Of a stretch of 64,000 nt of DNA, positions 51,192 to 60,545 are shown piece after piece. Position 1 is the first letter of the stretch; every line of letters begins with the position of its first letter. Made by a program: the position numbers and the translations under genes. Below the pieces are notes generated by a model. The model worked only from the letters and a program-made list of their open reading frames with translations. It searched no databases and was not told the origin of the DNA. The stretch is taken from NCBI GenBank assembly GCA_903642235.1, contig CAHJWL010000002.1, positions 1 to 64,000 of the forward strand, read 5' to 3'. The DNA is from Acidobacteriaceae bacterium (GTDB taxonomy: Bacteria; Acidobacteriota; Terriglobia; Terriglobales; Acidobacteriaceae).

Positions 51192-51800
51192 TCAGCTCAG
51201 GTTCAGCGTTCTTCGCACCGTCCCACGTTCTGCCTGGATCTTTTCCTGCAGCAGCGTAATGGCGTAGAGCAGTTGCTCGGGACGCGGAGGACATCCGGGC
51301 ACATACAGGTCCACCGGAATGATCTGATTGACACCCTGCAGCAGGGCATAGTTGTTGAAAACTCCGCCAGATGTCGCGCACGCGCCCATGGAGATCACCC
51401 ACTTCGGCTCCGGCATCTGTTCGTACAATCGCCGAATCACGGGTGCCATCTTCTGAGATACGCGTCCTGCAATGATCATGAGATCGCTCTGCCGGGGAGA
51501 CGGGCGAAACACCTCCGCTCCAAAGCGCGCAATGTCATACCGCGATCCACCCATCGACATCATCTCAATGGCGCAGCATGCGAGACCAAAGGTCATCGGC
51601 CAGACCGAGTTCTTCCGAACCCAATTGATCGCCGCATCCATCGAGGCAAGCACGATTCCTTCCGGCTGATCGTACCCCCAATTCACCTCATTCACCTTGA
51701 CCTGGTTCTTCGCCATGCTGTCCATACTGCCGAATAGATATCGGTCGCCGCTTTGCGGTGCGTTCGTGGGCCGGCCGGTGCTGGTGTTCTCGCTCTTCAT
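51192..51800 (-). CDS. nuoB: NADH-quinone oxidoreductase subunit B (isolated)
   Basis: 202 residues. The N2 cluster ligands are present: C75-C76 in [11 protein letters not shown]141 in GACATSGG and C170 in VPGCPPRPE. Subunit B passes electrons from the iron-sulfur chain to quinone in complex I. No nuoA, nuoC or nuoD is adjacent, although nuoABCD normally travel together; this is either a split complex I locus or a second copy. ATG 51716 is a possible later start, but CATAAT ends 6 nt before ATG 51800, which favours the longer form. Confidence 0.95.
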   Translation of the reverse strand: MKSENTSTGRPTNAPQSGDRYLFGSMDSMAKNQVKVNEVNWGYDQPEGIVLASMDAAINWVRKNSVWPMTFGLACCAIEMMSMGGSRYDIARFGAEVFRPSPRQSDLMIIAGRVSQKMAPVIRRLYEQMPEPKWVISMGACATSGGVFNNYALLQGVNQIIPVDLYVPGCPPRPEQLLYAITLLQEKIQAERGTVRRTLNLS

Positions 51801-51806
51801 GCGTCT

Positions 51807-51812
51807 ATTATG
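51807..51812 (-). promoter_or_regulatory. -10-like hexamer just before nuoB
   Basis: CATAAT (five of six to consensus) on the minus strand ends 6 nt before the ATG at 51800; no ribosome site is present. Confidence 0.4.
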
Positions 51813-52025
51813 ACGGATTCCCTTGGTTACGCGAACAGCGATTAGGCTCCGTCTATCGGGACGCGGTCAGAAACACCGACTCGCGTTCGGATTTGCTTGC
51901 CCGGATGCCCGGATCGTTCAGGAGAGAAAAGAGGACCCTTCAGTTGAGCCTCTCCAGCAGCACCTTGCGGCAGAGCATGTCGCCACGGGCATCACAGCCG
52001 GGCTGCTCACACGCGCCGACCAGAT

Positions 52026-54668
52026 TCAGCTTGCATTGGCCAGAATGGCCTCTCTGAGCGCCGCCACAAGATGGATCTGTTCCTGTTCCGTTAACTTCCG
52101 GCCGGCCCGCGTCAGATAAAAAACGTCAATCGCCGTCTCACCCTCGGTGTCGACCAAAGCGACCTCGATGTTGCAGCCATGCGCCGCCAGCGTCAAGCTT
52201 AGCGCTCGCAGAAGCCCGGGTGTGTCTTCGGTTACCAGTTCGACCAGAGTGCTGTGCGACGAGGCCTCATCGTTGATCGTGAAGGTTGGCGGCGAGGGCG
52301 CCAACAAGGCACGCCGGCCAGCTCTGCGTCGGCGCCGAAGCAGCATCTCCACCTCAACCGTGCCGCTCACGCAGTCATGAATGCTCTGGACAAATCGCTC
52401 CCGCTCTGCCTCATTCAGCTCGAGCGTTCGGAAGCTGTCGGTGAAGCGAAAACTATCCACCACCGTCCCATGTCGGTTGGAAAATGCATCCGCCGTCACG
52501 ATATTCATACCCCAGGCTGCCAACGCGCCAGCCACGTTCGCGAACAGCAGCGCACGATCGATGGTTACCAGCACCAGTTCGCTAACGGTCTGCGAAAAAT
52601 GGAAGTCTATCTGCACGGGATCCGTACCAAAGCGCCGCGACATCTCGAAGTGCATGCGGACCTGCTCCGCACTCCGAGTTCGCACATACCGCTCCGGAAA
52701 ACCCTCCACGAAGTCGGTAACAGCTTTACTTTGCCCGGGCAGGCTCGCGGCCACATGCTCGATAAAGTCATTCGCCAGCCCACTCACTCGTTCATCGTCC
52801 ACACTGTGGTCAAGATGATTCGAAGTCGCGATATAGAGCCGCCAGAGATTCTCCGCCTTCCATGGCGTCAACGCATCCGGGTGCACCGCGTTAAGATCTG
52901 CATACGTAAAGAGGGTCAGCATGCGGAGTGCTTCCTGCGTCTGAACTTTTTTGGCGAACTCACGGATCGTCTTTGGGTCAAAGATGTCCCGTCGCAGCGT
53001 TGCAGACATCTCCAGGTGGTTGCGCACCAGATCTACGACCATCTGCGCCTCTGAAGGCTCGAGCTCCAGGCGTGAAAGAACCCCCTCCGTCAGGCGCGCG
53101 CTCTCAGTCGTATGGTCGACCGTGCTTCGGCCCTTGCCTGTGTCGTGCATCAGTGCGGCAAGGTACAGGATCTCCTTGTGCGGCAGCTCTCCCAGGACCT
53201 GGGCGAAGCGCTTGCTCCAGACGCTGCCCTCTCCATCTTTCTCTCCCAGGGAATGGAGGGTATCGATCAGCACAAACGTGTGCTCATCGACGGTGTAGCG
53301 ATGGTACGCGTCGCGAATGACCAAGGCATCGATGCCATGAAATTCCGGTACCAACAGCTCCAGCAGGCCGACCGCATGCATCACTCGCAACGCTGCTCCC
53401 GCATGTCGGGCCAGCAGGATCGCGCGCAGTCGATGCCACAGCCCCGCGCCATCCTCTAGGCGATCAGCCAGCGCTGGCAGATTCGCCAGTACGTCAGCTT
53501 CGACCTCTGGATCTGGTGTTACCCCCGTCCGCGCAACCTCCACAAAGAGGTCCAGAATCGTCTCAGGATCTGAGCCTCTGCCCTTCCTCGTTAGGCCTGC
53601 GGCAAAGCCAACACGGTTCCCTGCTGTCTCGTAGCCGGACGGCCAACGCGCCGCAGAAGATCGTCGCCCGAGTTTTGCCAGCAGACCTGTTCCGCTGGTT
53701 GGCGAAGCGAGTGTAGACGTTGCACGTGAGACAGCTCGCTCGACGCTCCGTGCGTGCCGAAAGTACACCCGCATCCAGTACGCCGCGTCGGGCACTCCGT
53801 CGCGCTCGGGGCCCTGCTCAGACGACACACCGATTCGCTGCTCCGCGGCTGCATCCTGTGCCCGCCAGTCCAGCGTATTGTCGTCCCGTTCGTGGCGAAG
53901 ATGAAGAAAGCATCGCAGCCTGGTCAGGAAGTCGATCGCTTCCTGAAAATCACTCTCGTCCCCGATCGCCCCCGCGCCGCTGCCTAAGGAGAGCCGCTGG
54001 AGCACGGATATCCAGCGTGTGACATGCACGTCTCGAAGACCGCCGGGGCACTCTTTCATGTTCGGCTCAAGATGGAAGATCGTCTCGCCGAACTTTGCAT
54101 GCCGCAGCCGGGTCAGATCTTCGATTCCTTTTACGAGGACCTTGAAGTCCCTTTGCGGAAGTTTTGGGAAGGTCTTCGCCAGCCTGTCTGCGAGAAGCTG
54201 ATCGCCACAGACAAGGCGCTGATCGAAAAGTGCCAACGCGAACTCTACGTTGTCCGGATCGACACGGTCACACTCAGCCAAGCGTCGGATCGCCGGTGCG
54301 AATCGGGCACCCGCATCCCACATCGCCTCACTTATCGAGCGGATCGCGGTCTTCACCTCCCGCTCGCCGGCGTCGCTGCTCAGCAGGAAGAGCAGATCGA
54401 CATCGGAGTACGGGAAGAGTTCTCGGCGACCATAGCCACCCGTCGCAATCAGGGAGACTCCGCGGTGAAGCTGCGGGCAGGATTGAGTCGCTCGCAGCCA
54501 CAAAGCACGAAGGAGGTCATCCACCGCATCTGATCGTGTACGGACAGTCTCCGCCCCGCCAGCCGCCCCAGTGCGAAACGATTGTGCAAGAGCGGCCATC
54601 GAAGCACGGTAAGCTATCCGCGGGTCGTCGGAGATCGGCTGCTCTGGCGTATTCGATCCGCTGCTCAT
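52026..54668 (-). CDS. glnD: [Protein-PII] uridylyltransferase/uridylyl-removing enzyme
   Basis: 880 residues, the usual GlnD length. Order: nucleotidyltransferase core with GGYGRRELFPYSDVD (77-91), the PII-UT domain with LEPNMKECPGGLRDV (200-214), HD domain with H508-D509 in LMHDTGKG, and two C-terminal ACT domains (about 700-770 and 805-880) that sense glutamine. It adds UMP to PII when nitrogen is short and removes it when glutamine is high. GGAGA precedes the ATG. Third gene after amtB and glnB, 60 nt from glnB. Confidence 0.96.
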   Translation of the reverse strand: MSSGSNTPEQPISDDPRIAYRASMAALAQSFRTGAAGGAETVRTRSDAVDDLLRALWLRATQSCPQLHRGVSLIATGGYGRRELFPYSDVDLLFLLSSDAGEREVKTAIRSISEAMWDAGARFAPAIRRLAECDRVDPDNVEFALALFDQRLVCGDQLLADRLAKTFPKLPQRDFKVLVKGIEDLTRLRHAKFGETIFHLEPNMKECPGGLRDVHVTRWISVLQRLSLGSGAGAIGDESDFQEAIDFLTRLRCFLHLRHERDDNTLDWRAQDAAAEQRIGVSSEQGPERDGVPDAAYWMRVYFRHARSVERAVSRATSTLASPTSGTGLLAKLGRRSSAARWPSGYETAGNRVGFAAGLTRKGRGSDPETILDLFVEVARTGVTPDPEVEADVLANLPALADRLEDGAGLWHRLRAILLARHAGAALRVMHAVGLLELLVPEFHGIDALVIRDAYHRYTVDEHTFVLIDTLHSLGEKDGEGSVWSKRFAQVLGELPHKEILYLAALMHDTGKGRSTVDHTTESARLTEGVLSRLELEPSEAQMVVDLVRNHLEMSATLRRDIFDPKTIREFAKKVQTQEALRMLTLFTYADLNAVHPDALTPWKAENLWRLYIATSNHLDHSVDDERVSGLANDFIEHVAASLPGQSKAVTDFVEGFPERYVRTRSAEQVRMHFEMSRRFGTDPVQIDFHFSQTVSELVLVTIDRALLFANVAGALAAWGMNIVTADAFSNRHGTVVDSFRFTDSFRTLELNEAERERFVQSIHDCVSGTVEVEMLLRRRRRAGRRALLAPSPPTFTINDEASSHSTLVELVTEDTPGLLRALSLTLAAHGCNIEVALVDTEGETAIDVFYLTRAGRKLTEQEQIHLVAALREAILANAS

Positions 54669-54728
54669 CGTCTCCAGCCTTCTTCCGGTGAGTCCTAGCC
54701 GGTGGAGAATCGCCGTTGAGGCATCCTC

Positions 54729-55070
54729 TTACAAAGCAGTCTCACCACGCTCATCATTCCGGATCCTTATCACCTCATCGATGCGCGATACAAAGATCTT
54801 TCCATCGCCGATCTTTCCCGTGCGGGCTGCCGTAGCGATGGCCTGGATTGCCCTTTCGAGTAGATCATCCGGCACCACTGCCTCTAATTTAACCTTCGGG
54901 AGCAGGTCGACAGAGTACTCCCTGCCCCGGTAAAACTCGGTGTGGCCCTTCTGCCGTCCGTGGCCCCTCGCCTCGAGAATCGTCATTCCCGCTACGCCGA
55001 TCTCGACCAAAGCGTCCTTGACGGCGTCCAGCTTGGATGGCTGGATCACGGCTTCAATCTTGTGCATCAT
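54729..55070 (-). CDS. glnB: Nitrogen regulatory protein P-II
   Basis: 113 residues. T-loop GRQKGHTEFYRGREYSVD with the uridylylated Tyr at residue 52 (Tyr51 if the second of two adjacent ATGs is used), and the C-terminal TGKIGDGKIFV that closes the ATP/2-oxoglutarate site. GGAGGAAG precedes the double ATG. Linked to amtB at 26 nt, it is positionally GlnK-like and should gate the ammonium channel, with GlnD encoded next door as its modifier. Confidence 0.96.
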   Translation of the reverse strand: MMHKIEAVIQPSKLDAVKDALVEIGVAGMTILEARGHGRQKGHTEFYRGREYSVDLLPKVKLEAVVPDDLLERAIQAIATAARTGKIGDGKIFVSRIDEVIRIRNDERGETAL

Positions 55071-55096
55071 TCTTCCTCCACGCCAGGCTGCTGCGC

Positions 55097-56518
55097 TTAG
55101 TGCGCCCAGTCATACCCTTCTTCACCATGCTGCGTGAGATCGAGGCCTTCACGTTCGTCCTCTTCGTTCATACGCAGACCCATCACCTTGTCCACGACGA
55201 ACAGAATACAGACTGTTCCTATGCTCGAGAGTCCCCACGCAATTGCTATCCCTACAATCTGATTCAGCAGCTGAAGCGCATTCCCTTCAAGCAGGCCTGT
55301 GGCTTTACCTGCACCGAAGATGGGGTTGATAGTGCTGTTCGCAAACACTCCTGTCAGCAAAGCCCCGATCGTCCCACCCGCGCCGTGCACTCCAAATGCG
55401 TCGAGCGAATCGTCATACCCGAAGGCGGATTTCACCTTGACGACCATGAAATAGCAGAAGGCGCCTGTGATCAAACCGATCCACAATGCACTCATCGGCG
55501 TGACGAAGCCAGCTGCGGGTGTGATGCCCACGAGCCCGGCTACTGCACCCGAGATGGCTCCCAGAGCCGACACCTTCCCTTGCCGCATCCACTCTGCCGC
55601 CCCCCAACCGATCGCCGCTGCGGCGGCGCCAAAGTGCGTCGCTACAAAGGCGGAGGTCGCAAGCGAACCTGCACCCAGCGCTGATCCAGCGTTGAAGCCG
55701 AACCAGCCGACCCACAGCAGGGCCGCGCCAATGAAGCTCAGAACGACCGAATGGGGCGGCATCGGAATCTTCGGGTACCCGACACGTTTTCCGAGGTAGA
55801 GAGCCGTTACCAGCGCCGACACCCCGGACGTCACATGCACCACCGTCCCGCCTGCGAAGTCGAGGCATGGAAAGCGGCCGCCCAGCGTTGCGTTCAGCAG
55901 GCCATGCTTGCCCCATACCATGTGTGCCATCGGGCTGTAGACAAAGACCGCCCACAGAATAAGGAACACCAGCATCGCCGAGAATTTCATCCGCTCCGCA
56001 AAGGCGCCTGTGATCAGCGCCGGCGTAATGATCGCAAACATCAGCTGATAGACCATAAAGGTCTGGAGCGGAATGGTTGCTGCATAATCTTTGTCGGGCG
56101 CCAGCCCGACCCCGTGAAGGAAGACGTTGTGCAGGCCGCCCAGAAAGGCGTTCCCGTCGCCAAAGGCGAGGGAGTACGTCAGCAGGGCCCACAAAACCGT
56201 GATGACTGCCACCATGGCGAAGGTCTGCATCATGGTGCCGAGTACGTTCTTCTTACGCACCAGACCGCCGTAGAACAGTGCCAGACCCGGGGCGCTCATC
56301 ATCAGGACCAATGCCGAACTCACCAGCATCCAGGCGTTATCGCCTGCTGTCTGCGCCGCTGCGATGGCCGTGGCGTTATCGCCAGACTGCTTCTCCAGCG
56401 CCGCCACGCGGTCCGTCTGGCCTGTTGCCGCCATCTGCGCGTTGACCTGCGCTGACATCCCAACAGATGCAACGAAGACAGCAAAAGCTAAAAGCCATTT
56501 CCACATTCGAAGCCGCAT
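55097..56518 (-). CDS. amtB: Ammonium transporter
   Basis: 473 residues. Cleavable N-terminal signal segment (MSAQVNAQ near 21-28), a 35-residue periplasmic stretch, then eleven membrane spans with the Amt signatures DFAGGTVVHVTSG and GVHGAGGTIGALLTG carrying the twin-His and gate residues. The C-terminal LGLRMNEEDEREGLDLTQHGE tail is the segment that contacts PII. It conducts ammonium/ammonia inwards. First gene of amtB-glnB-glnD; the promoter should lie in 56519-56701, but I could not identify a clear sigma54 or NtrC site there. Confidence 0.96.
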   Translation of the reverse strand: MRLRMWKWLLAFAVFVASVGMSAQVNAQMAATGQTDRVAALEKQSGDNATAIAAAQTAGDNAWMLVSSALVLMMSAPGLALFYGGLVRKKNVLGTMMQTFAMVAVITVLWALLTYSLAFGDGNAFLGGLHNVFLHGVGLAPDKDYAATIPLQTFMVYQLMFAIITPALITGAFAERMKFSAMLVFLILWAVFVYSPMAHMVWGKHGLLNATLGGRFPCLDFAGGTVVHVTSGVSALVTALYLGKRVGYPKIPMPPHSVVLSFIGAALLWVGWFGFNAGSALGAGSLATSAFVATHFGAAAAAIGWGAAEWMRQGKVSALGAISGAVAGLVGITPAAGFVTPMSALWIGLITGAFCYFMVVKVKSAFGYDDSLDAFGVHGAGGTIGALLTGVFANSTINPIFGAGKATGLLEGNALQLLNQIVGIAIAWGLSSIGTVCILFVVDKVMGLRMNEEDEREGLDLTQHGEEGYDWAH

Positions 56519-56673
56519 AGTGCAACCGCCCAGTCTGAGATGGAAGTACGGTAATGCGGCAGAGGCTATCGCTGCTGCGTAGCTATGAAGAAGGTGTTGC
56601 TGCGCGGGGACTCCCGCAACCCTTCTGTTCTGCCTGTTCTGATTGGCTTAATCTACACAAGCTTTTCCGCAAA

Positions 56674-56689
56674 CGAAAGTTGCCTTTCG
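56674..56689 (-). terminator. Small hairpin after the GT9 gene
   Basis: CGAAAG and CTTTCG pair around a 4-nt loop 13 nt past the GT9 stop; the minus strand continues TTTGCGG. A short stem with three T; a weak terminator candidate. Confidence 0.35.
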
Positions 56690-56701
56690 GTATGCGGACT
56701 C

Positions 56702-57877
56702 CTAGATCGGCTGACGAGACGAGATCTCCGCCATGGATGCAGCAACAGCGCGAAAGACATCGTCGACAGTGATCCCGGTCAGACATCGCTTCCTCTCGAC
56801 CAGGCAGGTTTCCAGACCGCAGCCCCAGCACTGTGTCCGGTGATACAACACCCGATGCCGCTCGCCGTATGGAAACCAGACCCGGGGAATGTTGCGGGCT
56901 GCGAAGATCGCAACACAGGCCGTCTGCACCGCCGCGGCAAGATGCATCGGGCCGGAGTCGTGCCCCAAAAAGAGCCGGGCACGCGCGAACACCGCCGCAC
57001 TCTCCCGCGGTGTTAGCCTGCCGCATAGATTCATCACCGGCCCGGCCGAGCCCTCACTCCAAAGTGCGGCGGCAAACTCGCTCGCCTCGCTCTCAGACTC
57101 AGCACCGGCGAGCGCCAGGGCATGCTGCGGAAATGCCTGGCCCAGCCGGGTCAGCAGCGCGCGCCAGTTCTCCCTGCCCCAGTCCTTGGCCTGTACCTTT
57201 GTACCCACGGACACGGCCAGAATAGGCCGCGATCCTGCCGGTGCGAGCACAGCCGCAGCCTTCGCCCGCTCCGCCCCCGTAAGGTGAAGATCCCATGACG
57301 CTGCGTCGTCCAGTTCGGCCTCTCCCAGCTCCGCCAGATTTCTTGTCAGCCGTGCTGCCTCTGGCTCAAGCATGAAGGGGATCTCCGGCATAGCCACATC
57401 CGGCGCTCCTACCTGCGTAAGCCCTCGGCCAGTCTCCCGCTGCGGCTGATCCATCGCCTCCGAAAGCGGCACGCCGATCAGCCGCGTCACCCCGCACAGC
57501 CGGAAGAAGGCAGCATCCCGTCGCGCAGATGCGACACCCCGGCCAGCCGCCATATAGACCAGCACCTGAGGCCGGAAACGTACAATCTCAGTCCACACCC
57601 GTGCCAGTTCCACTGGTGACCGCGTTCCGACGGAGTAGCGGAGATAGCGGTGCACCAGACCCGTGTTTTCCAGAATCGCAGCCGCCGGTGGCGCCTTTGC
57701 ACTTACTGGATAGTTCGTCAGCATGCATCGTTCGGCGCCCGGGAACGCGCGCGCTACCAGGTGCAACGCCGGAAGAGCGATTAAGGTGTCGCCCAGAGAT
57801 CCAAGACGGTAGATCAAGACCCGGCGGATCGCAGGTTCGATCTTGATGAGCGGCGGCTTACGGGGGAGGAGAGACAT
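56702..57877 (-). CDS. Glycosyltransferase family 9 (heptosyltransferase-like)
   Basis: 391 residues. GT9 opening VLIYRLGSLGDTLIALPALH (19-38) and C-terminal donor motif FLGHDSGPMHLAAAVQTACVAIF with a later CWGC. These proteins add heptose or related sugars to lipopolysaccharide core at the inner membrane. Which sugar is added cannot be told. Divergent from a DUF4254 gene across 92 bp; this pairing suggests a shared surface-polysaccharide task. Confidence 0.88.
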   Translation of the reverse strand: MSLLPRKPPLIKIEPAIRRVLIYRLGSLGDTLIALPALHLVARAFPGAERCMLTNYPVSAKAPPAAAILENTGLVHRYLRYSVGTRSPVELARVWTEIVRFRPQVLVYMAAGRGVASARRDAAFFRLCGVTRLIGVPLSEAMDQPQRETGRGLTQVGAPDVAMPEIPFMLEPEAARLTRNLAELGEAELDDAASWDLHLTGAERAKAAAVLAPAGSRPILAVSVGTKVQAKDWGRENWRALLTRLGQAFPQHALALAGAESESEASEFAAALWSEGSAGPVMNLCGRLTPRESAAVFARARLFLGHDSGPMHLAAAVQTACVAIFAARNIPRVWFPYGERHRVLYHRTQCWGCGLETCLVERKRCLTGITVDDVFRAVAASMAEISSRQPI

Positions 57878-57969
57878 CGTCCGTTTAAGAATGCCCTACT
57901 TCCTGCCGCAGACCAACCAATACTCCGGCCTGCGAAACGGATGGTAGCTGCGGTAGAGTGACGAGGGTG

Positions 57970-58578
57970 ATGGTCTCCACGCTCCAGTTCGACGCACGAC
58001 AGCTTGCCCGCTTGCAGACGCTCTGGACCGAGCAGTGGCATTGCTTGGGCGGCACCGCTCACCCGCCGCCGCTCGCCGGACTCGAAGACCTTGTGTCCCA
58101 GGAGCACCACTCCAACTTCGCTCTTTGGCATGAAGAAGATAAGACCCGCGACCCCCTGGCCACAGACAGCGACATTGCAGGCGTGAAACGCGCCATTGAT
58201 CGGCTGAATCAGCAGCGTAATGACCGCGTCGAGCAGATGGATGCATGGCTGCTCCAACACCTTCCTCAGCCAGCCGGATCAACTCCGCTCCATTCGGAGA
58301 CGCCCGGCATGATGCTCGACCGGCTCTCCATTCTCGACCTTAAAGTCTTCCACACCTACGAAGAGAGTGAGCGGAGAGATGCAACGCCTGAGCATCGAGA
58401 GCGGAATAGCGGCCGTCTTCTTATCCTCCGGGAACAGCGGTCTGATCTTACCGACGCGCTGGACTCTTTGCTGCGGGCCGCCGCCGCCGGGGAGAAAACC
58501 TTCAAGCTGTATCGCCAGATGAAGATGTACAACGACCCTGAACTTAATCCCCAGGTCTATGGCAAGCGGCGGGGTTGA
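57970..58578 (+). CDS. DUF4254 protein
   Basis: 202 residues from ATG 57970 (a GTG at 57958 is possible; neither has an ideally spaced ribosome site). The block VSQEHHSNFALWHEEDKTRDP (partly quoted) with its paired His, and DRLSILDLKVFHTYEE near the middle, are the conserved parts of DUF4254. Mostly helical and acidic, probably cytoplasmic. Function unknown; such genes often sit by glycosyltransferases, as here next to GT9, and may act in surface sugar synthesis. Confidence 0.82.
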   Translation: MVSTLQFDARQLARLQTLWTEQWHCLGGTAHPPPLAGLEDLVSQEHHSNFALWHEEDKTRDPLATDSDIAGVKRAIDRLNQQRNDRVEQMDAWLLQHLPQPAGSTPLHSETPGMMLDRLSILDLKVFHTYEESERRDATPEHRERNSGRLLILREQRSDLTDALDSLLRAAAAGEKTFKLYRQMKMYNDPELNPQVYGKRRG

Positions 58579-58677
58579 CCCGCACGCGGGCTCTGCGTAT
58601 AAACCGAAACGAGAGTACAGAGCGGAGCGCTGGAGTCTCAGTGACTGAATTGCTCCTCTGCACTCCGTGAGAACGTT

Positions 58678-59238
58678 ATGGCTCAGACAAAAACAGTGAC
58701 AGCGACGACCAAGCGATCGGGAAAGATTCTCGAAGGCACAAAACCACAGACGGTCGATGAGACGCGTGCAAAGGCGCTTGCTCTCTATGAGTCGGCCGTC
58801 CGCCTGATGCAGGACGGCAAGTACGACAAGGCACATGCGGCTTTTGACAAGATGCTGGCTACCAGCCCAGGTGATCTTGCCGATCGCATCCGCATGTACA
58901 TCAATGCGTGCCTGATGAAAGTTCAGAAGGGCCGGGTCACATTCCTCAGCCACGAGGAGCAGTACGACTACGCCATCTCCCTTCTGAACTCGGGCAAGTA
59001 CGACGAAGCGCGCGAGCACCTCCGCGAGATCCTGGCCGAGAACAACAAAGCGGATTACGCCTTCTACGGGCTTGCAGTGCTGGCCAGCATCAGCGGAGAT
59101 TCGCATCAGTGCCTGGAACATCTCACCGAGGCCATACGGCAGAATCCACATAATCGCATTCAAGCTCGAGCGGATTCGGACTTCCAGGACATGGCGGACG
59201 ATCCGCGCTTCACCGAACTCCTCTATCCTGAGGCCTAG
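58678..59238 (+). CDS. Tetratricopeptide-repeat protein
   Basis: 186 residues. A basic N-terminal 25 residues is followed by TPR helices: ALYESAVRLMQDGKYDKAHAAF (33-54), YDYAISLLNSGKYDEAREHL (near 98-118) and DYAFYGLAVLASISGDSHQC. No signal peptide. A small cytoplasmic adaptor is likely, partner unknown. 99 nt after DUF4254 on the same strand; its ending ELLYPEA resembles proteins in which the last repeat covers a motif such as DMADDPRF. Confidence 0.82.
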   Translation: MAQTKTVTATTKRSGKILEGTKPQTVDETRAKALALYESAVRLMQDGKYDKAHAAFDKMLATSPGDLADRIRMYINACLMKVQKGRVTFLSHEEQYDYAISLLNSGKYDEAREHLREILAENNKADYAFYGLAVLASISGDSHQCLEHLTEAIRQNPHNRIQARADSDFQDMADDPRFTELLYPEA

Positions 59239-59408
59239 CGAGAGCGACCGGCATCTCTTCTTGCAACAACGGGGATTCCAGTGGGGATCTAAGCAGGGCT
59301 AGGCTCTGCCTTGCGTTTCGAGCGAGAACGAATACCCCCTTCCACGGTACAGAACACCGAAGACAATGCTCTAGACTGAGTTCGCGCAGAGAGTCGCATG
59401 CGAGATCG

Positions 59409-60476
59409 ATGAACATTCAGAGTCATAGTGTGTCTGCCGGACGCACCATCCGCGTAGTCTGCATCGGCGGTGGAACCGGCCTCTCTACCCTGCTTCGCGG
59501 CCTGAAGCGTTATGTTGCCGCACCGGTTTCGCATGATACGGACGGTCCGTTTCACAGCGATGTTCCCACCCTCATCCGCGACCTGGTCGCCATCGTCACA
59601 GTCACTGACGATGGCGGCTCCTCCGGCCGTCTGCGTGAAGACTTTAAGATGCTCCCACCCGGCGACGTGAGGAACTGCCTGGTCGCCCTCAGCGAAGACG
59701 AGCATCTGCTCTCCAAGCTCTTCCGCTACCGCTTCAAGCAGGGCGAACTGGAAGGTCACAGCTTCGGCAATCTCTTTGTCGCCGCCCTCTCTGATATAAC
59801 CGGCGACTTCGCGCAGGCCGTGCAGATGTCCTCACAAATTCTCGCCACCCGCGGCCGCATCTTTCCGGCTACCAACACAAATGTGACTCTCTCCGCCAAG
59901 ATGCACGACGGCACTACCGTCCACGGTGAAACCAATATCACCGCGAGCAAATGCAGCATTACCGAACTGATGCTTGATCCTGCTAGCGCCGGGCCTCTCC
60001 CGGAGACCCTCGATGCCATCGCGAACGCTGATCTCATCACACTCGGCCCCGGTTCGCTCTATACCTCACTCATTACCAATCTGCTTGTTAAAGGCGTCCC
60101 CGAAGCCCTGGCCGCCTCAAAGGCGACCCGCGTCTTCATCTGCAATCTGATGACTCAGGCGAACGAGAGTCTGGGTTTGACCGCTTCAGAGCATATCGAG
60201 CGCATCGCTGCCCATGCCGGCCCGCTTCGCTCGCGCATCTTTGACTACGCCCTCATCAACAACTCACCCATCTCTCCGCAGCGCTTGGACCAATACGCCC
60301 GCGAAGGTCAGTCTCCCATTCAGGCAGACCTTGACCGGATTAAAGCTCTCGGCGTCGAGCCGGTCGTCGGCAACTTCGTGCACGAAGGAGACGTCCTCCG
60401 TCACGAGTACGACCGCGTCACCGAAGCCTTGCTCAACATAGGTTTACGCGAGCGCAGGCGGCGGCCACGGGAGTAG
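59409..60476 (+). CDS. yvcK: YvcK/CofD-like protein (gluconeogenesis factor)
   Basis: 355 residues. Opening VVCIGGGTGLSTLLRGLK, the TVTDDGGSSGRLREDF motif and the PPGDVRNCLVAL loop define the YvcK branch. YvcK binds UDP-GlcNAc and is needed for normal wall synthesis on gluconeogenic carbon sources in Bacillus and mycobacteria. Its presence here fits the wall-sugar theme of the window (MurQ, MurA, NagA), though it is not linked to them. About 10 extra N-terminal residues and a basic RRRRPRE end. Convergent with rlmN. Confidence 0.93.
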   Translation: MNIQSHSVSAGRTIRVVCIGGGTGLSTLLRGLKRYVAAPVSHDTDGPFHSDVPTLIRDLVAIVTVTDDGGSSGRLREDFKMLPPGDVRNCLVALSEDEHLLSKLFRYRFKQGELEGHSFGNLFVAALSDITGDFAQAVQMSSQILATRGRIFPATNTNVTLSAKMHDGTTVHGETNITASKCSITELMLDPASAGPLPETLDAIANADLITLGPGSLYTSLITNLLVKGVPEALAASKATRVFICNLMTQANESLGLTASEHIERIAAHAGPLRSRIFDYALINNSPISPQRLDQYAREGQSPIQADLDRIKALGVEPVVGNFVHEGDVLRHEYDRVTEALLNIGLRERRRRPRE

Positions 60477-60545
60477 CTACGAACGAAGTGCCATCCTCTC
60501 GTCAACTAGAGGTGTGATTCTCTGTGGTTAGGGCGGCTTGCCCGT

